A stretch of 64,000 nt of DNA from Flavobacteriaceae bacterium (GCA_028284005.1 JANQSO010000008.1:1-64000), one strand, 5' to 3'; counted from the stretch's first letter, positions 17,205 to 25,895 are shown. Numbers and translations are program-made. Notes: generated from the letters alone by a model not told the origin.

Positions 17205-19226
17205 ATGGATGAATTATTAAAAGAAGAAAGTATAAGACTTTTAGGCAAATTGATTTATGATATATCTAAAACATTCGGAGGTGATCTATACAATTTGATA
17301 AAACAAAAAGTAAAAGCTAATGATAATTATTTACATTCAATATCATCAAGATATTTAATCAGTTTTTTTAATAGATACGGTCATATTCAAGTCCTAGGAA
17401 TGAGCAAACCAATGTATTTAACAAATATTTATATAGAAATTCAGATGCTAGATTCTTTAGGCAATGATAGATATTCTTCAGTCAATAAATTAATGAAGTT
17501 TTTCAAAGAGAACTGTGATTCAAATAGAAGTCTCCAAATAATAGATGATAACAAATCTGATGGTATAAAAACTGCTGAAAGAGAGAATAGATTAATGGTC
17601 TTAGGTGCACCAGGAGGTGGAAAATCTACGTATTTAAAAAAAATTGGAATTGAATGTTTAAAAGGTAAAAATTATAAATTAAAAAACTATTTACCAATAA
17701 TGATTGAACTCAAAAACATTGATAGTGATAATGATGTATATTCTTTAATATTAAATGAATTAGAAGTTGCAAATTTCCCTAACCCATCATTGTATCTTGA
17801 GCAAAGTTTGCAGAATGGTAAAATTTTATTGCTTTTTGATGGTTTAGACGAAATTCCACAAGAATTAGAAAAGAAAACCATTAATGATATACGAGATTTT
17901 TGTGATCAATTTTCAAAGAATAAATTTGTAATATCCTGCAGGTTAGCCGCTTATAGAGGTGGGTTAAATAATTTCACGAATATAGAAATAGCTAATTTTG
18001 ACGAAAGACAAATTGAACAATTTATCAATAAATGGTTTAAAGAAAAAAGCAAAGAAAATAGAAATTACAAAGATATATCGACAGAATGTTGGGAAAAAAT
18101 TTCAAGCAATGAAATGCAAGCTACTATGGAATTAGCTCAGTCTCCATTAATGCTTACCTTATTATGTTTAGTCTATAATTATCAACAAGATTTTCCCTCA
18201 AATCGCTCATTATTATATAAGGAGGCCATCGATGTACAACTCAAAGAGTGGAATGCTTCTAAAAGAATACATAATAACCCTGTATATAAAGATATGACTT
18301 TGCCCTTCGAAGAACTACTCCTTTCGCATATCGCATTTAAATACTTTATAAAGGATGAATATTTTTTCAATAAAGCTGATTTAGCTGAATTTATATCTGA
18401 ATTTATAAGTAATAATCTAAACGCTCCTAAATACTTAGACGGTTCTGATATATTAAAAGCGATATCAATTCAACAAGGCATATTACTTGAAAGAGCCAAG
18501 AATATTTATTCTTTTTCACATTTGACTTTTCAAGAATATTTTGTCGCTAAATATGTAGATGATTACGATTTATTAGATGTAGTAATCGATGAAAACTTAA
18601 CAAATCCTAAGTGGCGAGAAATATTTATTCTATTATCTGGAATAATGAAAACAGGATCTGACAAATTATTAAATTCCATTTGTACAAAGGCACGAGAGGT
18701 AATTAAGGAAGAATCCATGCTTAATGACATTTTTTTTCTAATCGATAACAATACCAAAAGATCAATTCAAGCCAAATTAACTGACTTGTTTATCTTATTT
18801 GTATATTCTTCAAATATTGATAAATATAATGGAGTAACTAGGGTTTTGCATTTAATAAAACTTGTAGATAAACAACTAGCAAAAAAAATTGAATCCTCGT
18901 GGATTATAGATAAAAAATATGATACTGATATTCATTTAAATCTGTATATAGAATTATTGGATGAATTAGGACAGGAGAGTTTAATATGTAAGAATCTTAA
19001 TAATATTCTGAAAGAATATAAAAAAGATAAAAGCATTAACGTTCTAAAATCTTTTTTATCTAGTATGAATTTCAATTTGAGTCAGTTTGATAAAGATTCA
19101 AAAAATAACATTTACAAGTACTTAGACACATTAGCTTTTTTAATCCATTGTAAAAAAGCCTCTGTTTTAGTAACAAAAGAAAATTGGAAAATTATAGAAC
19201 AGCAAATGTTAGCAACGATAGACTAA
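17205..19226 (+). CDS. Bacterial NACHT-domain NTPase (bNACHT, NLR-like defence protein)
   Basis: A 673-residue soluble STAND NTPase. Residues 1-115 are a helical N-terminal domain of unknown type. The NACHT module follows: Walker A GAPGGGKS (134-141), Walker B LLLFDGLDEIP (208-218), SCRLAAYRGG (244-253) and SPLMLTLLC (313-321). A winged-helix/helical part ends in FSHLTFQEYFVAKY (437-450). The C-terminus (about 640-673), with HCKKASVLVTKENW and IIEQQML, resembles the NCH1 domain that closes many bacterial NACHT proteins. Bacterial NACHT proteins are animal-NLR relatives and several protect against phage; the effector here is not obvious. The gene is markedly more AT-rich than its neighbours, consistent with horizontal transfer. 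Confidence 0.88.
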   Translation: MDELLKEESIRLLGKLIYDISKTFGGDLYNLIKQKVKANDNYLHSISSRYLISFFNRYGHIQVLGMSKPMYLTNIYIEIQMLDSLGNDRYSSVNKLMKFFKENCDSNRSLQIIDDNKSDGIKTAERENRLMVLGAPGGGKSTYLKKIGIECLKGKNYKLKNYLPIMIELKNIDSDNDVYSLILNELEVANFPNPSLYLEQSLQNGKILLLFDGLDEIPQELEKKTINDIRDFCDQFSKNKFVISCRLAAYRGGLNNFTNIEIANFDERQIEQFINKWFKEKSKENRNYKDISTECWEKISSNEMQATMELAQSPLMLTLLCLVYNYQQDFPSNRSLLYKEAIDVQLKEWNASKRIHNNPVYKDMTLPFEELLLSHIAFKYFIKDEYFFNKADLAEFISEFISNNLNAPKYLDGSDILKAISIQQGILLERAKNIYSFSHLTFQEYFVAKYVDDYDLLDVVIDENLTNPKWREIFILLSGIMKTGSDKLLNSICTKAREVIKEESMLNDIFFLIDNNTKRSIQAKLTDLFILFVYSSNIDKYNGVTRVLHLIKLVDKQLAKKIESSWIIDKKYDTDIHLNLYIELLDELGQESLICKNLNNILKEYKKDKSINVLKSFLSSMNFNLSQFDKDSKNNIYKYLDTLAFLIHCKKASVLVTKENWKIIEQQMLATID

Positions 19227-19417
19227 AAAGAAAACAAGGTATTAATTTCTGATACAAAGTACAAAAAGGTATATAAAATAGGTTAAGGATTTTGCTATGC
19301 ATTAAGCTCTCCTATTTTCTATTCTAAGCTAATTAATGCTAAATAAATAATATCGTCAGGCACAAATTGAATAATAAATAAAATTTGTTGGCTACATCAA
19401 TATTTAAAATAAACTGT

Positions 19418-19425
19418 TATTTTTG
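19418..19425 (+). promoter_or_regulatory. -7 box for the 73-residue ORF
   Basis: TATTTTTG fits TAnnTTTG and lies 26 bases before the ATG at 19451. TTG triplets at 19385-19390 are 27 nt or more away, too far for a standard -33. The rest of 19227-19450 holds nothing recognisable. Confidence 0.4.
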
Positions 19426-19450
19426 AGAGAATATAATCTAAATTAAGAAT

Positions 19451-19672
19451 ATGCTAGGAACGATCTTAGAAGCAATCAAAAGGTTAGAGAACAGAGAACA
19501 ACTTTCAAAAGAAGATAAAGAACTATTGGAGTTCTTACATTCACAAGCCTGGGGTGAAATTAATCAAGGAATTGTAAACTTAATTTCATATGGTGACAGA
19601 TTAGGTTGGGAGAAGATCGAAGAGAAGTTTACAGGAATGCTTAACCTTATTGATAAGGCGAAAAACAAATAA
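19451..19672 (+). CDS. Small helical protein of unknown function
   Basis: A 73-residue acidic/basic helical protein without signal peptide, membrane segment or cysteines. It starts MLGTILEAIKRLENREQ and has a possible turn at SYGDRLGW. I do not recognise a family. It lies 224 bases after the NACHT gene on the same strand, has its own promoter-like box, and has a base composition closer to the genome average than the NACHT gene. It could be an accessory or regulator of the NACHT protein, or an unrelated small gene. Confidence 0.6.
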   Translation: MLGTILEAIKRLENREQLSKEDKELLEFLHSQAWGEINQGIVNLISYGDRLGWEKIEEKFTGMLNLIDKAKNK

Positions 19673-19963
19673 ATCATTTACACAATTAGTGACTTAACCA
19701 CTCAACTAATCCTCACATATAGCTGACAGTAATATAAAACTACATTAGTGGAGGACTGTCTACGCATAATCTTCCTCTAACTTTAATATTCTTTTCCAAT
19801 TTGCTTGTGGCAGACTTTAATTACTTCGTGCTACACACTTCCAGCCTTAAAATAAACTGCCTACCTTAGACTTTGCATTTTTTTCAAAAAAAATGTGGAA
19901 AAATGCAATAGATCGAAAAAACTTCGTCTTTCTAATCGAAGACCCTTTGTAAAAGGTTTTTAA

Positions 19964-20512
19964 ATGAACCCGGAATCAGATAACACTAAAAAGCTAAAGG
20001 ATTTTTTTGGAAGAGAATACCAATCTCTCAAGGTGTATGTGAACACCAAAATAGCTGATACCGCAAATCGTGATGCAGAGGATATTATTCAGGATGTCGC
20101 CTTAAAATTATTTGCAGGGGCAGAAAAATATGCTCCTATAAACAATGTACCGGGCTTTGTATACAGGTCCATAAAGAACAAGATCATTGACCTCATGAGA
20201 AGCTCGAAACCGGCAGAATCGGTAGACATTGACAGCAATTTGCTGGAAATAGCAGAAGTATTGCAGCTGCCCACAGAGCAATATGCCTCGGATACCATGA
20301 TATCTGTATTGAAAAGCTGTATAGAACAACTAAAACCTCCCTATAGGGACATTATCATTGCTGTGGATTTTGAAGGCTATACATACAAAGAGATCTCACA
20401 GGAAACAGGAATTCCCGAGGGAACACTCATGTCCAGAAGGCATCGAGCCATTGGAATATTATATAAAAAAATAGAAACAGAATTAAACAAACATAAAATC
20501 AATACATCATGA
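19964..20512 (+). CDS. ECF-type RNA polymerase sigma factor
   Basis: A 182-residue sigma factor with region 2 (residues 15-85; RDAEDIIQDVALKLF, then PGFVYRSIKNKIIDLMR) and region 4 (residues 115-170; LKPPYRDIIIAVDFEGYTYKEISQETGIPEGTLMSRRHRAI). It should direct transcription in response to an envelope or other signal. It overlaps the next gene (membrane protein) by four bases (ATGA), the classic position for an anti-sigma factor. The 290 bases upstream hold no gene. The run CTTCGTCTTTCTAATCGAAG about 35 bases before the ATG could belong to an autoregulated ECF promoter (inference). Confidence 0.92.
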   Translation: MNPESDNTKKLKDFFGREYQSLKVYVNTKIADTANRDAEDIIQDVALKLFAGAEKYAPINNVPGFVYRSIKNKIIDLMRSSKPAESVDIDSNLLEIAEVLQLPTEQYASDTMISVLKSCIEQLKPPYRDIIIAVDFEGYTYKEISQETGIPEGTLMSRRHRAIGILYKKIETELNKHKINTS

Positions 20513-20925
20513 CAAATTTTTTCACCCATAAATTCAGAAAAAAATCACCCCTGGAGATTGCCGGAATGATCATTTTTGGTGCGATCTTCATCACCGGACT
20601 GGCCATATTGTTTGGCTTTGTGATCATGTGGCTATGGAATTGGCTGATGCCGGAAATTTTCGGGTTGACGACACTTACATTCTGGCAAGCTGTTGGCCTC
20701 ATTATATTTGCCAAACTGATCTTTGGAGGCTTTGGCGGTGGTAGTAGCAGTAAAAGATCATCCAAAAGATCAGATGACAAATGCAAAAAAGATTCGAAAA
20801 CAGATTTTTCGAAGTGGAAATATTACGACAAATTCTGGAAAGAGGAAGGAGATGCCTATTACAAGCAATATGTAGAACGGCAAACTGGCCAGGTAGCGGA
20901 AGAAGATATTTCAGAATCTGAATAA
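20509..20925 (+). CDS. Small membrane protein, possible anti-sigma or ECF partner
   Basis: A 138-residue protein with two membrane segments (residues 18-42 and about 50-70), then a Gly/Ser-rich linker (FGGFGGGSSSKRSS) and a charged, aromatic C-terminal region (KWKYYDKFWKEEGDAYYKQY). It is translationally coupled to the ECF sigma gene. No zinc-binding anti-sigma motif (HxxxCxxC) is present, so an anti-sigma role is inferred from position only. Confidence 0.6.
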   Translation: MTNFFTHKFRKKSPLEIAGMIIFGAIFITGLAILFGFVIMWLWNWLMPEIFGLTTLTFWQAVGLIIFAKLIFGGFGGGSSSKRSSKRSDDKCKKDSKTDFSKWKYYDKFWKEEGDAYYKQYVERQTGQVAEEDISESE

Positions 20926-20939
20926 TATAACATTTTAGT

Positions 20940-21158
20940 ATGGAGCTACTATTGTTTCGAACCGATATTAAATCGAAGAAAAAAGTCAAGACCCTAAAGC
21001 CAATGCTTAACAACCATTCGGATATACTGAATTGGTCCGTGGACCTTGAAGATATTGACAATGTACTTAGGATTGAAGCCACGGCAAATCTGTCTGAAGA
21101 AGAGGTCATGGACCTGGTTAGCGTACAGGGATTTTATATAAAAACGCTAGTGGATTAA
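20940..21158 (+). CDS. HMA-like small protein lacking the metal-binding cysteines
   Basis: A 72-residue protein with the beta-alpha-beta-beta-alpha-beta pattern of heavy-metal-associated (HMA) or similar ferredoxin-like domains, but without the MxCxxC motif and without any cysteine. It is third in the ECF operon, 14 bases after the membrane protein. It probably does not bind Cu(I) through cysteines. It may be a sensory or protein-binding module. The fold assignment is moderate. Confidence 0.55.
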   Translation: MELLLFRTDIKSKKKVKTLKPMLNNHSDILNWSVDLEDIDNVLRIEATANLSEEEVMDLVSVQGFYIKTLVD

Positions 21159-21221
21159 ACTTGTCTGTAATACCGTTTGTTACCCTGATATTCAGGCCGG
21201 TCGAAATTCTTTTACATATAC

Positions 21222-21256
21222 TGACATAGGGCTGTCACCCACCGTATCTACTTTTG
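21222..21256 (+). promoter_or_regulatory. Promoter of the GyrI-like gene with a dyad operator
   Basis: A -7 box TACTTTTG lies at 21249-21256, 26 bases before the ATG. Just upstream, TGACA (21222-21226) and TGTCA (21233-21237) form an inverted repeat with a 6-nt gap, placed over the -33 region. This is a likely binding site for a dimeric repressor or activator, for example a WYL/YafY-type or TetR-type regulator; the regulator is not identified. Confidence 0.5.
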
Positions 21257-21281
21257 TATTGAACAAATACAAGAGAAAAGC

Positions 21282-21917
21282 ATGAAACACGAATGGAGAA
21301 AAAAGGAAAAGGATATATACCTTCCTAAAAATAAGCCGGAACTTATAGATGTTCCGAAGTATAAATTCTTAACCATTGAAGGAGAAGGAAATCCCAATAG
21401 TGAAAGCTTCGCCGAATACATTGCCGTCCTATATGCTTTGTCCTACGGAATAAAAATGAGTCCCAGAAAGGGAATTGAAACCAATGGCTTTTATGATTAT
21501 ACAGTGTATCCACTTGAAGGAATATGGGACATTAATGAAGAGGCAAAAAAGAATTTTAAAGGAACTATCAATAAAGACGACCTGGTCTTTAAGCTCATGA
21601 TACGGCAACCCGGTTTTGTAACTACAGACCTGGTGGACAAGATCCGTGCTATGACAAAGGAGAAGAAGCCTCATACATTGTTGGACAGCGTTCTATTTGA
21701 AGAAATTGAAGATGGAAAGTGTATCCAGATGTTGCACTTGGGAAGCTATGATGATGAACCCAAAAGCTTCAAGATCATGGAGGATTTTGCTACAGATTCC
21801 GGGCTCAAACGAGTATCGAAAGTGCACCGGGAAATATACCTCTCTGATGTTAGAAAAGTCCCTCCGGAAAAACTTAAAACTGTTTTGCGATTTCAGGTAG
21901 AGGATCTGAAAGCTTAA
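21282..21917 (+). CDS. GyrI-like small-molecule-binding domain protein
   Basis: A 211-residue cytosolic protein. The stretch PKYKFLTIEGEGNPNSESFAE near residue 27 and the C-terminal GLKRVSKVHREIYLSDVRKV fit the Bacteroidota/Firmicutes GyrI-like (YjlI/DUF-type SRPBCC-unrelated, effector-binding) family. There is no DNA-binding domain, so it is a stand-alone ligand-binding or hydrolase-like domain. It has its own promoter with a dyad operator, which suggests induction by a xenobiotic or stress (inference). Confidence 0.72.
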   Translation: MKHEWRKKEKDIYLPKNKPELIDVPKYKFLTIEGEGNPNSESFAEYIAVLYALSYGIKMSPRKGIETNGFYDYTVYPLEGIWDINEEAKKNFKGTINKDDLVFKLMIRQPGFVTTDLVDKIRAMTKEKKPHTLLDSVLFEEIEDGKCIQMLHLGSYDDEPKSFKIMEDFATDSGLKRVSKVHREIYLSDVRKVPPEKLKTVLRFQVEDLKA

Positions 21918-21945
21918 AGAATGAACTGCCTTCATAGGAATTGTG

Positions 21946-21953
21946 TATTTTTG
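21946..21953 (+). promoter_or_regulatory. -7 box of the mnmE promoter
   Basis: TATTTTTG fits TAnnTTTG and ends 17 bases before the ATG at 21970. Because it overlaps the in-frame ATG at 21943, it argues that translation starts at 21970. Confidence 0.6.
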
Positions 21954-21969
21954 CATCCTGTATTACACA

Positions 21970-23367
21970 ATGATCTACAACGATACCATAGCAGCATTAG
22001 CAACACCTGCAGGAGCAGGTGCCATAGCCGTTATCCGGCTTTCCGGTGATGATGCCATTGCCATTGCATCCGGGATGTTTACATCGGTTTCGGGCAAGGA
22101 ATTGTCAAAACAGAAAACACATACGGTACACCTGGGGCATATTGTTGATGGTGAACGGGTGATCGATGAAGTATTGGCGACCATTTTCAAAGATCCAAAT
22201 AGTTATACCGGTGAAGATGTGGTAGAGTTTTCCTGCCACGGAAGTCATTATATCCAGCAGGAAATACTACAGTTGGCCCTTCGGAAAGGATGTCGTATGG
22301 CCACCCCGGGAGAGTTTACCTTACGGGCTTTCTTAAACGGAAAGATGGACCTCAGCCAGGCTGAAGCCGTTGCCGACCTTATCGCAAGTGATTCTGAAGC
22401 TTCACACCAACTGGCCATTCAGCAGATGCGTGGTGGTTTTTCCAACGAGATAAAAAGGCTTCGGGAGGAATTATTGAATTTTGCCTCCCTTATTGAACTG
22501 GAACTGGATTTTTCTGAAGAAGATGTAGAATTTGCGGACCGTGCCGCTTTTCAGAAATTAATATCGAAGATCACCCAGGTATTAAAACGCCTGATAGACT
22601 CTTTCGCTACCGGAAATGTCCTTAAGAACGGAATTCCCGTTGCGATCGTAGGTGAACCCAATGTGGGGAAATCCACCTTACTGAATGCGCTTTTAAATGA
22701 AGAGCGTGCTATTGTAAGTGATATTGCCGGAACAACACGGGATACCATTGAAGACGAAATAAATATTGGCGGTATAGGTTTCCGCTTTATTGACACCGCA
22801 GGAATACGCGAGACCGTAGATAAAATTGAAGGTTTGGGTATACAAAAGACCTTTCAGAAAATGGAACAGGCGCAGGTAGTTGTTTTCTTAGTAGATAGTG
22901 TTCAGTTGGCAGTAGGCAGCGAGGCTATAGACGTTATAAAAATTGAAATTGAAAAAATAAAAAACAAGTTTCCACAAAAGCAATTGATCGTTATTGCTAA
23001 CAAAGTAGATCAACTTACTAAGCCCCAAATCTCACAGCTTACAACTCACATCCCACAGCTACATGTCCTTTCGGCAAAAACAGGAGAAGGTGTTGAAGAT
23101 CTCAAGACCACCCTACTCGACTTTGTAAATACCGGAGCCTTACGCAATAATGAGACCATCGTGACCAATTCGCGCCACTATGATGCGCTCCTGAAGGCCC
23201 TGGAAGAGATCCAAAAGGTACAGGAAGGTATTGACAGCGGTTTAAGCGGTGACCTGCTGGCCATTGATATTCGACAGGCGTTGTATCATTTTGGAGAGAT
23301 CACAGGTGAGATCACCAATGATGACCTGCTGGGGAATATTTTCGCTAATTTTTGTATTGGGAAGTGA
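21970..23367 (+). CDS. mnmE: tRNA-modification GTPase MnmE
   Basis: A 465-residue cytosolic GTPase that, with MnmG, makes the 5-carboxymethylaminomethyl modification on wobble uridine in tRNA. Visible are the N-terminal folate-binding domain (DTIAALATPAGAGAIAVIR), the G domain with P-loop GEPNVGKSTLLNAL, switch region GTTRDTIEDE, DTAGIRET and ANKVDQ, and the invariant C-terminal FCIGK carrying the essential cysteine. The ATG at 21970 gives the usual length. A second copy of the last 16 codons lies 2.6 kb downstream at 26000-26047. Confidence 0.97.
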   Translation: MIYNDTIAALATPAGAGAIAVIRLSGDDAIAIASGMFTSVSGKELSKQKTHTVHLGHIVDGERVIDEVLATIFKDPNSYTGEDVVEFSCHGSHYIQQEILQLALRKGCRMATPGEFTLRAFLNGKMDLSQAEAVADLIASDSEASHQLAIQQMRGGFSNEIKRLREELLNFASLIELELDFSEEDVEFADRAAFQKLISKITQVLKRLIDSFATGNVLKNGIPVAIVGEPNVGKSTLLNALLNEERAIVSDIAGTTRDTIEDEINIGGIGFRFIDTAGIRETVDKIEGLGIQKTFQKMEQAQVVVFLVDSVQLAVGSEAIDVIKIEIEKIKNKFPQKQLIVIANKVDQLTKPQISQLTTHIPQLHVLSAKTGEGVEDLKTTLLDFVNTGALRNNETIVTNSRHYDALLKALEEIQKVQEGIDSGLSGDLLAIDIRQALYHFGEITGEITNDDLLGNIFANFCIGK

Positions 23368-23477
23368 CTTTATCCAATAGAAGGAGAATAATAAAATAAT
23401 GGTTAAACCTACATTGGCCTAATTTGATATCTACTTCTTAATCATACTGTCCAGGATATTATAGAGGCAAAATGCAA

Positions 23478-23610
23478 AGTGAAGAATCTTGTTTCAAAGA
23501 GATTCCGATCCCGATGGTTATCGGGATCGGAATGACAATGAACGACAATAGAGACAAAACTGTCATTCAGAGCAAACGCAGTGCAGTGAAGAATCTTGTG
23601 CAAAAGAATT
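23478..23610 (+). repeat. REP-like repeats, copies A and B
   Basis: Two copies of the flavobacterial intergenic repeat built from GTCATTCAGAGC...GTGAAGAATCTT...GAGATTCC...GGAATGACAA. Copy A (23478-23538) contains a perfect 14-bp hairpin, ATTCCGATCCCGAT at 23502-23515 pairing with 23520-23533 across 4 nt. Copy B (23561-23610) is partial and ends at the stop codon of the araC-type gene. The same repeat occurs twice on the other side of the cassette. Confidence 0.8.
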
Positions 23611-24726
23611 CTAAATACTATTCCTTTTATAGCTTAAAGGCGTTTGTCCGGTAGCTTTTTTAAAAATATCATAAAAGGCTGATTTAGAATTGAATCCGGC
23701 TTCCAACCCTATAGCTGTAATGGTATATCTTGAAAACTCCGGATTGGTAAGATATCTTTTTGCTTCACTAACTCTAAGGGAATTGATATAACTGGAATAA
23801 TTTGTGTTAAGTTCCTTTTTGATAATTCTAGATAAATGACTGGGGCTTATTTGCAACCGTTCTGATATAGTATGCAGGGTTAATCTTGGATCTAAAAATA
23901 ATTTTTCATCCAATAACAATTTTTGAAAAGCAATAATGTAGTTGTTTTTAGATTTACTTTCTATAAATGGACCTTTATTCTCTGCCTGATATTCCCTTAT
24001 CCGTTTACGCTGTTCTATAATTCCAAATTTGTAAATTCCTACATGACCTAGCCAATAGATCATTATTGCAATGGCTATCCACAAAGAATAGAACGAGACA
24101 TTACTTTCCGGCACAAAAATGTTACGATAGGTAAGATATGCCCAGAGCAAAGTGCCTATTAAAATAGCTATTAAAGTATTTGCCAACCAAGTAAGGCGAG
24201 AACGTATAACGCTGTGGTTAAATTTGGTGTTTTCTTTTCTGTAGGAGTGAACTTTGGTGATGATTTTTATTAACAAAACTATTGAGAGTAATACCGAAAA
24301 AATTTCAATGAACCTTACTATGTATACAAATTTTTTAAACCAAAAGGCTGTGTTAATGTTTAAAATAAAAAGAATCCGAAATGCTATGGTAAGTAGTAAG
24401 AAAAAAAGAAACGGGACTAATAATAATTTTTCAAAGCGTGTTATCTTTTCTAAAGGATGTAAAAAATGATAAACATACATATAGATGAGTACAGGTATTA
24501 AAGCAGCAAATGGTAAATAAACATACAAATACATACTATACAAGGACATAAGCCCAATATCCGGAAGAATATATTGTAGGTTTCCAAGGGAATAGGATAA
24601 CACTAAACAGCTTAAAAGAAAAGTACTGGTAGAATTGAATTTTTTTATAGTAAATACCAAAAAAGAAAAAATAAATCCTTGCACGATTCCGGCAAGTATA
24701 ATGATATTGTAGATGTTAAATGTCAT
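23611..24726 (-). CDS. Membrane-bound AraC-family transcriptional regulator
   Basis: A 371-residue protein with seven or so membrane segments (residues 5-235) and a C-terminal AraC/XylS DNA-binding domain (about residues 265-371) with two helix-turn-helix motifs: LTLHTISERLQISPSHLSRI and YTITAIGLEAGFNSKSAFYD. The domain closes with FKKATGQTPLSYKR. This is a common Bacteroidota one-component architecture in which the membrane part senses a signal. The start at 24726 is chosen because the 34 residues before it look non-coding. It lies upstream-facing with the pagL-like gene, 166 bases away on the same strand, inside a repeat-bounded cassette. Confidence 0.85.
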   Translation of the reverse strand: MTFNIYNIIILAGIVQGFIFSFLVFTIKKFNSTSTFLLSCLVLSYSLGNLQYILPDIGLMSLYSMYLYVYLPFAALIPVLIYMYVYHFLHPLEKITRFEKLLLVPFLFFLLLTIAFRILFILNINTAFWFKKFVYIVRFIEIFSVLLSIVLLIKIITKVHSYRKENTKFNHSVIRSRLTWLANTLIAILIGTLLWAYLTYRNIFVPESNVSFYSLWIAIAIMIYWLGHVGIYKFGIIEQRKRIREYQAENKGPFIESKSKNNYIIAFQKLLLDEKLFLDPRLTLHTISERLQISPSHLSRIIKKELNTNYSSYINSLRVSEAKRYLTNPEFSRYTITAIGLEAGFNSKSAFYDIFKKATGQTPLSYKRNSI

Positions 24727-24892
24727 AGGTAAGGAGTAGACATCACTAAAGATAAAAAATGTTTTGCAAAAGAAAGGCTTAAAAACAGGAACAAACCTAA
24801 GAGTAGCACAATGGCAAAAGGGTTTCAAGATGTTTATTAATTAGCGCTAAAATTTATTGTATGTAAGAGAAGGTGGGTTAATTAACTGCCTT

Positions 24893-25537
24893 TTATTTTT
24901 TTGTAATGGGGAAAGAGAACCCAACTTCAAAGTTCAAACTGTTATACCCCTTATTGGGATAATTTAAGCCCGCATTAGATACGTGCCTGAAACTTAACCT
25001 TAGATCAATTAATGCCATGGGTAAGATATGGATGTTACATCCTAATGCAATGATGTCTGAAAAAGACATGCCACTATTTAATCTTTCTGTTTCCGTATTG
25101 GAAAATGTGGGGCCAATACTCCCTAAAAAATAGGAACTCAATACTTCTCTAAAAAGGGAAAGATTTGCCTTAAGACCAATATTAAGAGCAAATTCATGAA
25201 TTGTTCTTGTTTGATGGTGTTCAAACTCATAGGTTCTATCAATTGTAGTATAGTATTGGCTCGTATAAAATGAAGGTTCTATATTTAGTGAGAGTCCTAT
25301 TTTTCTTTTTTTGAAAAAACAGTACGTGATTTGAGCCTTATAGAATTTCGTTTCATAAAAATAATTGGCCGATTCAAATAAAAAACTTTCTTGTGTTCCC
25401 GAACCTGAAATGAATCCAATTCTCAAAGGATAGTTTTCAGTGGTTTTAACTTGTGAGTAATTGTAAAAAACTGAAAAAAATAAAGCTACAATTAGAAATC
25501 TCTTTGGATTGAACCAAATGTTGAGCCGATTCATCAT
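24893..25537 (-). CDS. Short PagL-like acyloxyacyl hydrolase family protein
   Basis: A 214-residue exported barrel candidate with a hydrophobic signal around residues 14-28. The C-terminal block RHVSNAGLNYPNKGYNS (His185, Ser187) matches the PagL-type H-x-S-N region and resembles the block in the larger paralogue at 7759-9027. Length is nearer to classical PagL. The expected function is outer-membrane lipid A deacylation, which in other bacteria alters immune recognition and envelope permeability; activity is not proven. It may be controlled by the adjacent AraC-type regulator (inference). Confidence 0.62.
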   Translation of the reverse strand: MMNRLNIWFNPKRFLIVALFFSVFYNYSQVKTTENYPLRIGFISGSGTQESFLFESANYFYETKFYKAQITYCFFKKRKIGLSLNIEPSFYTSQYYTTIDRTYEFEHHQTRTIHEFALNIGLKANLSLFREVLSSYFLGSIGPTFSNTETERLNSGMSFSDIIALGCNIHILPMALIDLRLSFRHVSNAGLNYPNKGYNSLNFEVGFSFPITKK

Positions 25538-25719
25538 ATTTTGCTTATAGTAATCCTTGATTCATATAAAATGTAACAGTGATAAAAAGCAGATTGACTA
25601 GTTATGGTGAACCTGGTTGGGTGATTTAAATTTAATTGTAGGGATTAGTTTTAGATTCCTGAATTTTGGAATTATCAAAAATTAGGACTGATTAAGCAAA
25701 GGAATATGACAACAAGGGA

Positions 25720-25895
25720 CGACACTCTCATTTAGAGCAAACGCAGTACAGTGAAGAATCTTTTGTGAGAGCGATTCCTTGGTTCCCTCGGAATGACAAT
25801 GAATGACAAAAAGAAAGATCATGTCATTCAGAGTGAAGCGTAGCGAAACGAAGAATCTTTATGCAAAGAGATTCCTCACTCCGTTCGGAATGACA
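25720..25895 (+). repeat. REP-like repeats, copies C and D
   Basis: Copy C (about 25720-25800) and copy D (about 25821-25895) are two further copies of the repeat seen at 23478-23610, in the same orientation. Both keep the core GAAGAATCTT, then a GATTCC...GGAATGAC inverted pair. The four copies bracket the araC-type/pagL-like pair. The rest of 25538-25720 and 26048-26247 shows no gene. Confidence 0.78.

Noticed and set aside
21943-21969. Longer mnmE start at 21943.
   Set aside because: The extra residues match no MnmE N-terminus and the -7 promoter box overlaps them.
23472-23654. 60-residue plus-strand open frame through the REP-like repeats.
   Set aside because: It is made of repeat sequence and overlaps the araC-type gene end; no protein features.
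24727-24828. 34-residue N-terminal extension of the AraC-type regulator.
   Set aside because: It is cysteine- and phenylalanine-rich with no family similarity; the ATG at 24726 starts a standard membrane domain.
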